A stretch of DNA of 64,000 nucleotides from Leptospiraceae bacterium (GTDB lineage Bacteria; Spirochaetota; Leptospiria; Leptospirales; Leptospiraceae), in NCBI GenBank assembly GCA_017996175.1, contig JAGOHK010000003.1:34539-98538 (forward strand), given 5' to 3'. Positions 56,859-64,000 of the stretch are shown here, in pieces. The position numbers and the translations under genes were made by a program. The stretch's first letter is position 1; every line of letters begins with the position of its first letter. The notes beneath the pieces are model-generated. The model saw only the letters and a program-made list of their open reading frames with translations. It did not search any database and was not told where the DNA came from.

Positions 56859-56891
56859 ATCCTTGTATTAAAATTTGAGTTTAAGCGGGAT

Positions 56892-57434
56892 TTATTCTAC
56901 ATCTAAATCTACTGCTACTGCAGCTTGCGCAACTGGTTGCACTGAACTTGCTAAAATATCAGAAACAATATTACCGGCTTCTTCTTGTGGAACACCTTTG
57001 CTTAAAGCTATTTCTGTTTTGACTAAATTATAAGCATTTTCATATAGCTTTCTTTCCATGATAGACAATTCTTTGCCATTTGCTCGTCGGAAAAGGTTTC
57101 TACAAACATCAGCTACTTCGTAGATGGAACCGGATTTTATTTTGTTCATATTGTTCTGGTATCTAATCTTCCAGTCTTCTTCTGTGTCGACTTCATCTTT
57201 CATTAAAAGGTTGAGAACTTTTTTAATGTCCCGTTTGGGTATAATTCCCCGAATCCCGACTTGCTTAGCTTTATCGACGGGTATCATAACTTTCATTTTT
57301 GAGGACTGTATCTCGAGGCTATAGCAATCACGCTTTTTGCCTAAAATTGTCTTTTTGCTCACTTCCGTGATAGCACCAACGCCATGCATTGGATAAACAA
57401 CATAATCGCCGACTTTAAATTCTATATCAGAAAT
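56892..57434 (-). CDS. carD: CarD-family transcription regulator with a predicted ATT start
   Basis: CarD/CdnL binds the RNA-polymerase beta subunit and stabilises open complexes. The N-terminal TRCF-like domain needs the segment [15 protein letters not shown], but the only in-frame ATG (57389) begins at its MHGVG. Upstream the frame stays open, reading [14 protein letters not shown], and contains no ATG, GTG or TTG. AGGAG (57442-57446) stands 7 bp before an ATT at 57434 and 4 bp before another at 57437. An ATT start at 57434 gives a full-length protein of 180 residues. I prefer that; a sequencing error or a truncated protein is the alternative. Confidence 0.75.
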   Translation of the reverse strand: MSDIEFKVGDYVVYPMHGVGAITEVSKKTILGKKRDCYSLEIQSSKMKVMIPVDKAKQVGIRGIIPKRDIKKVLNLLMKDEVDTEEDWKIRYQNNMNKIKSGSIYEVADVCRNLFRRANGKELSIMERKLYENAYNLVKTEIALSKGVPQEEAGNIVSDILASSVQPVAQAAVAVDLDVE

Positions 57435-57608
57435 AATCTGACTCCTAGATGAATAATTTGAATAAATTCCATTAAACTCAGAGTTAAATATCTAATTACT
57501 GACTCTCAGAGTCAAGTAAAATTTGCCTAAATGTGTATTTTTTGGAAAATAAATTAAATTTTGCAATATTTAAGGTCGAAAAGGCATCAGGCAAAAATTA
57601 ATACTGAA

Positions 57609-57709
57609 TATACACAAGCTAGATTGGTTTCCGATACAGAAAATTTTTTAGACAGGATTAACAAGATTTACAGGATAAAGAAACCGAAAACCAATCTGTT
57701 CTGAGTATA
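57609..57709 (-). repeat. Family A element, near-perfect copy in reverse
   Basis: TATAC at the left end, AGATTGGTTTCCG with CCGAAAACCAATCT as inverted pair, and GTATA at the right. Read on the minus strand it is almost identical to 10326-10427. Confidence 0.85.
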
Positions 57710-57995
57710 TCAAGAAGAAGGACTGGATCTAAAACCCTTTGTTGGTTGTTTGTCTTTTTAGTAGAACTGGTTATTCTAGGATTATGGGAAATCTAATTGG
57801 AATTGAATTTACCTGAAGCAGTTCCTACCAAAAAAATTACGACTAAGAGTTTCCTTGTCACTCAGTAGATTTTTATCTGACTTTGCACGAAGTTATTATG
57901 TCAGAGTATCGCAAACGAATAAAAAAGCAGGTTACGAAGAAAAGAGTTTTTCTATATTCGATCGGAAAAGTCTAACGAGATTTATCTGAAACATG
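57710..57995. other. Non-coding stretch before the ammonia-lyase stop
   Basis: No gene is called. One plus-strand frame is open for about 60 codons to 57988 (ARSYYVRVSQTNKKAGYEEK is part of it) but has no start codon, so it could be the remains of a broken gene. Confidence 0.35.
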
Positions 57996-59540
57996 TTAAA
58001 AGTATTTCGCCTTCATTGCTTCACTCAAAGATTTAATTTCCCCCGAAAGAGTTCTGTCTTTTCCCAAAAAAGGAGAATATTTTCGAACTTGTTTTACAAA
58101 TTGAATAGAGTGTTTCGAAAATCCAGAATTTAAATCAAATCCATTCTTTAATTCAAATGCCTGCGCCATTGCCATAGCTTCAATCGCTAGAACCTCAAAC
58201 ACTCTATCCAAACACTCGGATGTTTTTAAAGAAGCGATAGTTCCCATACTAACTATATCTTGATTATTTGCGTTAGTCGAAATAGATTGAATAGAGGAAG
58301 GAGTAGCATTACTTCTTATCCAGGCAAGTAAGGCAGTTGCTGTCACTTGAGCTCCCATAAAACCACTATGTAAGCCATTTTTATTCCCCTGTAAGAATGG
58401 AGGCAAACCATTATTTAACTTTGCATCCGTAATTCTTGCGATTTTTCTTTCAGAGTGAATTGTTAGGTTCGTCATTGCATTATATAGATTATCCGACGAA
58501 AGCGCAATTGAATGTCCTTGAAAATTTCCTCCGTGCAAAACTTTTTTTTCAGTAGGGAAAAAAATAGGATTATCTGTAACAGAATTTAACTCAATACTCA
58601 CAGTCTCATTATGAGATCGAATTATATCCATCACGGCACCCAAAATCTGCGGAATACACCGTAAAGAATAAGCATCCTGTAAAATTTCATTCTGATAGGA
58701 AATATTTTTTATTAGAGTTGTTCCCATTTTTTTTCTAAATCTAGAACTATCTTTTGCTCTTTTATTCCATAACTTTATTACTTCTTTCATTCCCGAATGC
58801 GGTTTCACCACCGCGATAAGTGGGTGAAATGCTTCTTCTCTTGCTTCCATAATCTCTGCATAAATTAAAGAAAGAGAAATTGCTATATCCAATGCCCTCT
58901 CCGCATATATCCCATTAACCGCAGAAATTCCAGTCATCACACTAGTGCCATTTACAAAAGCTAAACCTTCTTTTGCTTCTAACTTTAAAGGTTTTAAGTT
59001 GACTAACTTCATCGCTTTTTTCGAATTCAAAATTTTACCTTTATACTTAACATTGGATTCTCCTATCAAAGCAAGGCTCAAATGAGCAAGTGGAGTCAAA
59101 TCACCACTAGCACCAACAGTTCCCAAGCGAGGTATACAGGGATAAATCTCTAAATTAAAAAACTGAATTAAATGTTCAAGTGAACTCAACCGAATTGCAG
59201 AATATCCCTTTGATAAGCATATAATTCTAGCAAATAACAAAGCTCTCACATGAATCTCCGAAAAATCATCCCCAACTCCTGTTGCCAGATGATAGATTAG
59301 ATTTTTTTGTAATTCATTTGTTTGTTCGAGAGGTATATGGGTAGTAGCCAGTGGACCGTAGCCTGTATTAATTCCATATATTAACACCTTCTTACGAAGT
59401 AGGGACTCAAGAAATTTTTCTGAAGTCAGAACTTTTTTTTGAGAGCTGGAAGATAGATTAACCTTGGTTTTTTTTTCTAAAATCTGTACGAATTCAATTA
59501 GAGTAATATTCTTATTTTCAATGGAATACAATTCTGACAA
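57996..59540 (-). CDS. Aromatic amino acid ammonia-lyase, tyrosine-type selectivity
   Basis: A member of the HAL/PAL/TAL family (514 residues). The MIO cofactor triad Ala144-Ser145-Gly146 is in TVGASGDLTPLAH, the catalytic Tyr61 in GINTGYG, and the GNFQG loop is present. The selectivity pair is His84-Leu85 in LIYHLATG; His-Leu is the tyrosine ammonia-lyase type, whereas HutH has Ser-His. So deamination of tyrosine to p-coumarate is more likely than histidine degradation, and no hutU, hutI or hutG is nearby. The gene starts 11 bp after the DUF1574 stop, in one operon with an MBOAT. Confidence 0.85.
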   Translation of the reverse strand: MSELYSIENKNITLIEFVQILEKKTKVNLSSSSQKKVLTSEKFLESLLRKKVLIYGINTGYGPLATTHIPLEQTNELQKNLIYHLATGVGDDFSEIHVRALLFARIICLSKGYSAIRLSSLEHLIQFFNLEIYPCIPRLGTVGASGDLTPLAHLSLALIGESNVKYKGKILNSKKAMKLVNLKPLKLEAKEGLAFVNGTSVMTGISAVNGIYAERALDIAISLSLIYAEIMEAREEAFHPLIAVVKPHSGMKEVIKLWNKRAKDSSRFRKKMGTTLIKNISYQNEILQDAYSLRCIPQILGAVMDIIRSHNETVSIELNSVTDNPIFFPTEKKVLHGGNFQGHSIALSSDNLYNAMTNLTIHSERKIARITDAKLNNGLPPFLQGNKNGLHSGFMGAQVTATALLAWIRSNATPSSIQSISTNANNQDIVSMGTIASLKTSECLDRVFEVLAIEAMAMAQAFELKNGFDLNSGFSKHSIQFVKQVRKYSPFLGKDRTLSGEIKSLSEAMKAKYF

Positions 59541-59551
59541 AGTAAAAATTT

Positions 59552-60664
59552 CTATTTATTGGTGGTTGCATCGATTATCATTTCAATGACTTCAGGAAAA
59601 CAAATTTGAGATAGGTGAGATACATCTCTAAAATACCTACAAGACACTCTACTTTCATTTTCTAAATTGATAAATTTTGCATCGTGTTTTTGAGCTATCT
59701 CTTGCATCTCTTTTTCCCAGACTAATTCTTGAGTCCTAAAACCCTTAGTCGCCTCGGTCAAACTTTGATGAACAGGAGTTTTATAAAAAACGACCTTAAT
59801 TCCTCTTACCTTTCCCTCAATTGCAATTTTTTCCATCATCAGCATATATTTTTTATGATGTCCTTTATAATTGGAATAAAACATTTGAAGTAGATATTGA
59901 ATATACTCCTTGTTAGCCTTTAGATGTTCACTCGGTTCCGCAAACTCCTGATAATCCCCAGGATGAATCAGAACTATTGTTCCCTTTGCATTTTTCTTTT
60001 GTTTTGCTTCTTCCATTAGCTTTAGTTCAGTGATTGCATCGACCATTTTTTTGATTTCAGCTTCTTCAAGAGAATTCTTCTTAGAGAAAACAGATTTCCA
60101 TTGTACGTTAAAATAATTTAACACAAAAACTTTTGCAGAAATATAATTGATGATTTCACTATTTGTAAAAAATCGAAGATTATCCCAAAAGAATTTTAAC
60201 TCCATATCATAGATTTGATTTCTATCTACAAACTTGTTCTGATGATTAAAAGTAGGAAAAGAAGTTTCAATGACAATTATATCGGCAGGGATATTTTGTT
60301 TCAGAAAAAAATCCGCAGAGCCAAAGAGCAAAAGAGGGGAGCCTGCTCGAATGGAGAAAAGAGAGTTGACCGCCCATTGTAGCAATTCTTCTTTATTCTT
60401 TATATATGGATTTATTTTTATTTCTTCATCAGTTACTTCTCCGTAATTCTCACTTCGCGAAGTTCCTATGAAATAAATTTTCTTCGTCTTCCCACTTTTC
60501 TTAAAATCCTCCTCGAAAATGAGATTCTTTTTTACATGAAGACCGTGCACCATTTCATAAGAGTTCACCAGGTTTTGCACAAATATGTTCTTAACCGCTG
60601 GGATAAGAAAGAGTTTGTCTAAGAGAAATAAAAACAAAAATAGTTTTAAGGGTAATAGTTTCAT
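59552..60664 (-). CDS. DUF1574-type SGNH-like membrane-anchored protein
   Basis: A 370-residue protein with one N-terminal membrane anchor (LKLFLFLFLLDKLFLIP) and an SGNH-like periplasmic domain: IGTSRSENYG (Ser69 as candidate nucleophile) and the C-terminal RDVSHLS (Asp347, His350). It resembles Leptospira DUF1574 and the AlgJ/AlgX/DltD partner proteins that accept acyl groups from MBOAT enzymes. The MBOAT gene is 4 bp upstream and the ammonia-lyase gene 11 bp downstream. It probably handles acyl transfer to an envelope polymer. Confidence 0.82.
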   Translation of the reverse strand: MKLLPLKLFLFLFLLDKLFLIPAVKNIFVQNLVNSYEMVHGLHVKKNLIFEEDFKKSGKTKKIYFIGTSRSENYGEVTDEEIKINPYIKNKEELLQWAVNSLFSIRAGSPLLLFGSADFFLKQNIPADIIVIETSFPTFNHQNKFVDRNQIYDMELKFFWDNLRFFTNSEIINYISAKVFVLNYFNVQWKSVFSKKNSLEEAEIKKMVDAITELKLMEEAKQKKNAKGTIVLIHPGDYQEFAEPSEHLKANKEYIQYLLQMFYSNYKGHHKKYMLMMEKIAIEGKVRGIKVVFYKTPVHQSLTEATKGFRTQELVWEKEMQEIAQKHDAKFINLENESRVSCRYFRDVSHLSQICFPEVIEMIIDATTNK

Positions 60665-60668
60665 ATAA

Positions 60669-62096
60669 TTAAAATTGGAAATAAAAGAACTGCACTTGTC
60701 TATTCGAAAGGGATGTCATCATAAAAAGAAAAACGACAGACGAAACCACAATCGCCAAAAGAGGGCGTTTAATTTTGCCAGTCACTATCTCTGGTTTGTA
60801 CTCCACCCAATGTAAAAGAAAAGCTAAAACAATTAAGTATCCGAACTCCTCGTAAAATATTTTTTCTCCCTTGACCCAATGAAATACATTTTTATACATA
60901 AGCCCTAGGTCAGAAAGACTGGATGCTCTAAAAATATCCGCGAGTAAAAACCAAAAGAGTATGAGGACTACCCATCTAAAACTCATTGCAAACTTAGTTT
61001 TACTTTCTGTCCAAAACTTAGATCTGACTAAAACATTTCTCTCAAACATAAGCGAAAATCCAATCACAATTCCCCATACCAGATAATTCCAATTAGCCCC
61101 ATGCCAGATTCCTGCAATGAACATAGTAATTAAATTATTTATATCAGTTCTAAAACTACTCCCCTTACTTCCTCCGAGCGGAAAATAGATATAATCCCTT
61201 AAAAAACTAGATAACGTTATATGCCATCTTGTCCACATCTCTTTAAAACTCTGAGAGAAAAAAGGTCCTACAAAGTTTTTGGGCAATTCAAATCCTAATA
61301 ACTTTCCGCATCCACGAGCAATATCACTATACCCAGAAAAATCTCCCCAGAGTTGAAAACAAAATCCAGTTAATGCACATAGGATTGCTTGACCGGAATA
61401 GGCAGAAGGATTGGCGTAAACAGGGTCTAAAAGTCTTGCAATAGAATCTGCGAGTACTACTTTTTTCAAAAGTCCAAATCCAACTAAAGTTATACCAGAA
61501 AGTACCTGCTCGTCAGTCAAACTTCTCTTAGTCTGAAGTTGTGGCATAAACTCATTAGCCCGTAAAATCGGACCCGCTAGTTGTTGTGGAAAGAATAAAA
61601 TAAAGATAGAAAAATCAAGATAAGATGTCTTTTCCTGAATCACTCCCCTATAATAATCTACTAAATACGCAATGATCTGAAATGTATAAAAACTAATCGC
61701 AATCGGGAGGATAATATGAACTTTCCCCATTGCTTGTGACCTCAAGTCCGGCTGACCAATTACTGTACCTATAATCTCAGCTAAAAAATAAAAGTATTTA
61801 AAAAATGCAATATTTAGAATATTAAAGATAATTGCTAGTGTAAGAGGGAATTTTTTCTCTTCCTTTGTTTGTTTTTGTTCCATCCATTTTAAGAATAAGA
61901 AGTTAATCGTAATTACACTCATAAAATGAATCAGAAACTTAGGAATTACTGAATCAAAATTGATAATATCCCAACTCCCATAAAATACCATGGAACTTAC
62001 AAATAGGATTGGTTTTCTGAATTTTTCAGAGGTGTAATGATAAAGTATATATACGATTAAGAAAAAAATTAGAAATAGAAAAGTGTTAAATAGCAT
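60669..62096 (-). CDS. MBOAT-family O-acyltransferase (AlgI-like)
   Basis: A 475-residue polytopic membrane acyltransferase of the AlgI type with about 11 helices. The catalytic His332 lies in AGIWHGANWNYLVWG; WTRWHITLSSFLRDYIYFPL carries the second conserved His. AlgI-like enzymes move acyl groups across the membrane to polysaccharides or teichoic acids together with AlgJ/DltD-type partners, here the DUF1574 protein. The third gene is an ammonia-lyase, which is unusual: the donated acyl group could be aromatic. Confidence 0.92.
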   Translation of the reverse strand: MLFNTFLFLIFFLIVYILYHYTSEKFRKPILFVSSMVFYGSWDIINFDSVIPKFLIHFMSVITINFLFLKWMEQKQTKEEKKFPLTLAIIFNILNIAFFKYFYFLAEIIGTVIGQPDLRSQAMGKVHIILPIAISFYTFQIIAYLVDYYRGVIQEKTSYLDFSIFILFFPQQLAGPILRANEFMPQLQTKRSLTDEQVLSGITLVGFGLLKKVVLADSIARLLDPVYANPSAYSGQAILCALTGFCFQLWGDFSGYSDIARGCGKLLGFELPKNFVGPFFSQSFKEMWTRWHITLSSFLRDYIYFPLGGSKGSSFRTDINNLITMFIAGIWHGANWNYLVWGIVIGFSLMFERNVLVRSKFWTESKTKFAMSFRWVVLILFWFLLADIFRASSLSDLGLMYKNVFHWVKGEKIFYEEFGYLIVLAFLLHWVEYKPEIVTGKIKRPLLAIVVSSVVFLFMMTSLSNRQVQFFYFQF

Positions 62097-62138
62097 GGTT
62101 ATAGATAAGTGATTTTATTTTAAAATATTAGCAAATCA

Positions 62139-62426
62139 TTATTTTTCGGTCTGGTGACGTTTTTTTAATTCGTCTTCCACTTTCGAAATTGGTATATTTT
62201 TATCCACAAGTAATACTTGTAAATGGAAGAGTAAATCTGCAACTTCGTGAATGAGTTCTTGTTCGTCGGAATTTTTTGCGGCGATGATTACTTCGCCTGC
62301 TTCTTCTCCGATTTTTTTTAGGATTCGATCAATTCCCCTTCGAAATAAATCAGCCGTATAAGATTTTTCAGGTAATTCCAATTTTCTTTTCTTTAATAAT
62401 TCTTCTAATTCTTCTAGAAATTTCAT
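62139..62426 (-). CDS. hisE: Phosphoribosyl-ATP pyrophosphohydrolase
   Basis: HisE catalyses the second step of histidine synthesis, removing pyrophosphate from PR-ATP. The 95 residues match stand-alone His[16 protein letters not shown] and [14 protein letters not shown] carry the acidic metal ligands (EExxE and ExxD). It is not fused to HisI. No other his biosynthesis gene is in the window; hisS at 17530 is unrelated in location. The gap of 42 bp to the MBOAT gene allows cotranscription. Confidence 0.93.
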   Translation of the reverse strand: MKFLEELEELLKKRKLELPEKSYTADLFRRGIDRILKKIGEEAGEVIIAAKNSDEQELIHEVADLLFHLQVLLVDKNIPISKVEDELKKRHQTEK

Positions 62427-62577
62427 AATTTACCCATTTTTACATAACATCAGTTATTTTATATAATTTCCTCTAAGTTAGCTTGTATTTTCTATCTATT
62501 TTATGAGATTTTTAGGTTTCTTTTTAAAAATGAATCTCTAATATTGTAGATGGCTGACTGCTAACGAGGTATTTTCC

Positions 62578-63387
62578 ATGTTTCGAATTATCCCTATTTT
62601 ACTCACTCTATTTTTTTCCTTCCCTATTTTCGCGGAAACAAAATGGCTCCTGTCCTTGGATAAAGCAATGGAGAAAGCTCGAATAGAAAATAAACCGATC
62701 TTTATTGATTTGTATACAGATTGGTGTGTTTACTGTAAACAATTAGAGGAAAATGTTTTTCCCATGAAAGATGTATCCGCTGAATTAGAAAAATTTATCA
62801 CAGTGAGAATCAACGGCGACTTATCGCAGGATTTGGTTTCCAAATTTTCCGTTCGTGGTTATCCAACCATTTTAGTTCTGGATAAAAATGGATACCTAAT
62901 TGATAAAATCACCGGTATGCCAGATAACACAACACTTGTCGCAAAATTACAAGAAGCTTACACCAAAAAAGATATTGAATCAGGATTATTATCTGAACAA
63001 AAACAATCTCCCAATAGCGTACTTTCAAATTACAACTTAGGATTATTTTATTATAGAAACGGAAATTTTAAAGACTCGTCAGAATTCTTTTTAAAATCCT
63101 ACAACGCAAAGGATGCAGAAAACCAAGACAAAAAACCAGATGCACTTTTTTTGCTTGGAATTATCCAAATTCAAGAAAAAAAATTTCAAGAGGCAATTTC
63201 AATCTGGACTAGCTATATGGAAAAATATCCTGAAAATAAAAAAGGCTCTGTTCTTTACTGCCGTGGAATTTCGTATTATTTTTCTGGAAAGAAACAAGAG
63301 GCTAAGGAGGATTTGCTCAAAGCAAAAGATCTTTCAACGAGTCAGGATCAGTTAGAAAAAATCAATATGTTCCTATCCGAACTATAA
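62578..63387 (+). CDS. Exported thioredoxin-fold protein with TPR repeats
   Basis: A 269-residue exported protein. The signal peptide (LLTLFFSFPIFA) precedes a thioredoxin-like domain (about 25-125) with active site DWCVYC (Cys50, Cys53) and VRGYPTILVLDKNG. The C-terminal half holds TPR repeats (SNYNLGLFYYRNGNFKDSSE, SVLYCRGISYYFSGKKQEAK). It is a likely periplasmic thiol-disulfide scaffold. The gene is divergent from hisE across 151 bp. Confidence 0.85.
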   Translation: MFRIIPILLTLFFSFPIFAETKWLLSLDKAMEKARIENKPIFIDLYTDWCVYCKQLEENVFPMKDVSAELEKFITVRINGDLSQDLVSKFSVRGYPTILVLDKNGYLIDKITGMPDNTTLVAKLQEAYTKKDIESGLLSEQKQSPNSVLSNYNLGLFYYRNGNFKDSSEFFLKSYNAKDAENQDKKPDALFLLGIIQIQEKKFQEAISIWTSYMEKYPENKKGSVLYCRGISYYFSGKKQEAKEDLLKAKDLSTSQDQLEKINMFLSEL

Positions 63388-63388
63388 T

Positions 63389-63838
63389 CTAATTGCCACC
63401 GCTATATTGAATTTTGACCATAATCTCTTCCATTTGCGTTAAGTCCGATTGAGGAATCAATGTCTCCAATTCCCCAATCATTCCGGAGACAAATGCTGAT
63501 TGCATTACACTCACTTGATCTGCATGACCGTACGTTACCATATTATAATTATTGATCATATTATGACGAATCCATTCACTTCTTAATTCAAACCAAAAAT
63601 TCCGAATAGCAGAATTAATCTCTTCTGGCTCGGAATCTTTATTCATTTTAATAATAGCTCCGAGCGCACGAGTTTTTACTTTTGTACTGTATTTCAATTC
63701 CAAAATCTGCCTTTCCGTTAAATCAGGATTATCCTCAATCAGATGAAGGATAATATTATTATCCCTATACCGATTGTAAATATCTATCAGACTTTTTAAT
63801 TGAGAGAGCAAAATTATCTCTTTTTGACAAAAATCCAA
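63389..63838 (-). CDS. Small unknown protein
   Basis: A 149-residue helical protein with no signal peptide and no recognised domain. The frame begins with TTG at 63838, overlapping the end of the upstream gene by 25 bp. A second TTG at 63811, preceded by AAAGAGA, is an alternative start giving MLSQLKSLIDIYNRYRDN. Its stop lies 1 bp from the stop of the convergent thioredoxin gene. Confidence 0.55.
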   Translation of the reverse strand: MDFCQKEIILLSQLKSLIDIYNRYRDNNIILHLIEDNPDLTERQILELKYSTKVKTRALGAIIKMNKDSEPEEINSAIRNFWFELRSEWIRHNMINNYNMVTYGHADQVSVMQSAFVSGMIGELETLIPQSDLTQMEEIMVKIQYSGGN

Positions 63839-64000
63839 TTGGTAGAAGTAGGCTGATCCCTATAAAGTTGGATGATTACGTTGGTCGGTTTCATTTTGTA
63901 GGTAAACACATAATTAAACGAAACGTCTAAATGCCCCTTTGCAATTCCGTCTTTGAATCTGCCATAGAATAAACGATTATTTGTACAAATCGCAACTTGC
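63814..64000 (-). CDS. C-terminal fragment of an unknown gene (cut by the window)
   Basis: An open frame on the minus strand enters from the right window edge and ends at TAA (63814-63816). It encodes at least 61 residues, including TNNRLFYGRFKDGIAKG and NYVFTYKMKPTNVII, ending in VKKR. It looks like the end of a beta-rich protein but no family is recognised. The overlap with the next gene on the same strand supports a shared transcript. Confidence 0.6.
   Translation of the reverse strand, partial: QVAICTNNRLFYGRFKDGIAKGHLDVSFNYVFTYKMKPTNVIIQLYRDQPTSTNWIFVKKR

Noticed and set aside
57820-57990. Open plus-strand frame of about 60 codons
   Set aside because: No start codon and no recognised family. 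Kept only as a possible gene remnant in the gap note.
57996-59540. Annotating this gene as histidine ammonia-lyase hutH
   Set aside because: The selectivity pair is His-Leu rather than Ser-His, and no other hut gene is nearby; the family call is kept broad.

Overview
The window is AT-rich bacterial chromosome from a spirochaete of the Leptospiraceae, probably not one of the well-studied pathogenic species. The evidence is the number of surface and periplasmic lipoproteins with relaxed spirochaete-type lipoboxes, and several families largely confined to Leptospira (DUF1554, DUF1564, DUF1574 and DUF1577-like proteins, a LruC-domain lipoprotein). TTG starts are frequent. There is one tRNA and no rRNA, phage, insertion sequence or CRISPR array.

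Layout. 1-5022 (minus): lytic transglycosylase, TerB-like protein, TPM protein, small lipoprotein, RlpA-SPOR protein, and an orphan ParA ATPase with an overlapping partner gene. 5156-8878 (plus): acyl-CoA synthetase, membrane protein and C-N hydrolase, overlapping end to start. 8875-14030: TPR and HEAT proteins, tRNA-Val, small zinc ribbon, HpcH/HpaI-type lyase. 14285-19370: PD40-OmpA protein, DUF1577-like/PilZ-like protein, hisS, PAP2 phosphatase. 19618-21942: deacetylase-fold enzyme, ParE-type toxin-antitoxin pair, methyltransferase. 21942-33092: lipoproteins, an Lcl-domain/alpha-2-macroglobulin pair, two tiny overlapping membrane-protein genes, a dual-specificity phosphatase. 33290-41817: LruC lipoprotein, NarL-type two-component pair, DUF1554 lipoprotein, sigma-54 activator, DUF1564 protein. 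42344-47166: ligA and a three-gene envelope cluster. 47316-47947: higBA-type module. 47973-57437: DUF2126 transglutaminase, envelope proteins, thioredoxin-fold protein, PIN-TRAM protein, CarD. 57996-62096: ammonia-lyase / SGNH-like / MBOAT operon. 62139-64000: hisE, thioredoxin-TPR protein and two small genes, the last cut by the window edge.

The intergenic DNA carries at least seven families of short palindromic or terminal-inverted-repeat elements (called A-G here). Several touch genes. A 147-bp element with perfect 12-bp terminal inverted repeats lies in frame in a lipoprotein signal sequence; removing it exactly restores a normal signal peptide. Another copy touches a stop codon, and another family supplies the only ATG of a DUF1554 lipoprotein.

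The best candidates for new biology are: (1) the ammonia-lyase with tyrosine-type selectivity residues, tightly linked to an MBOAT acyltransferase and a DUF1574 SGNH-like protein; (2) the in-frame element, comparable in style to Rickettsia palindromic elements; (3) a carD gene whose conserved N-terminus can only be read from an ATT start; (4) a higBA promoter whose 31-bp palindrome includes the start codon and predicts a leaderless message.
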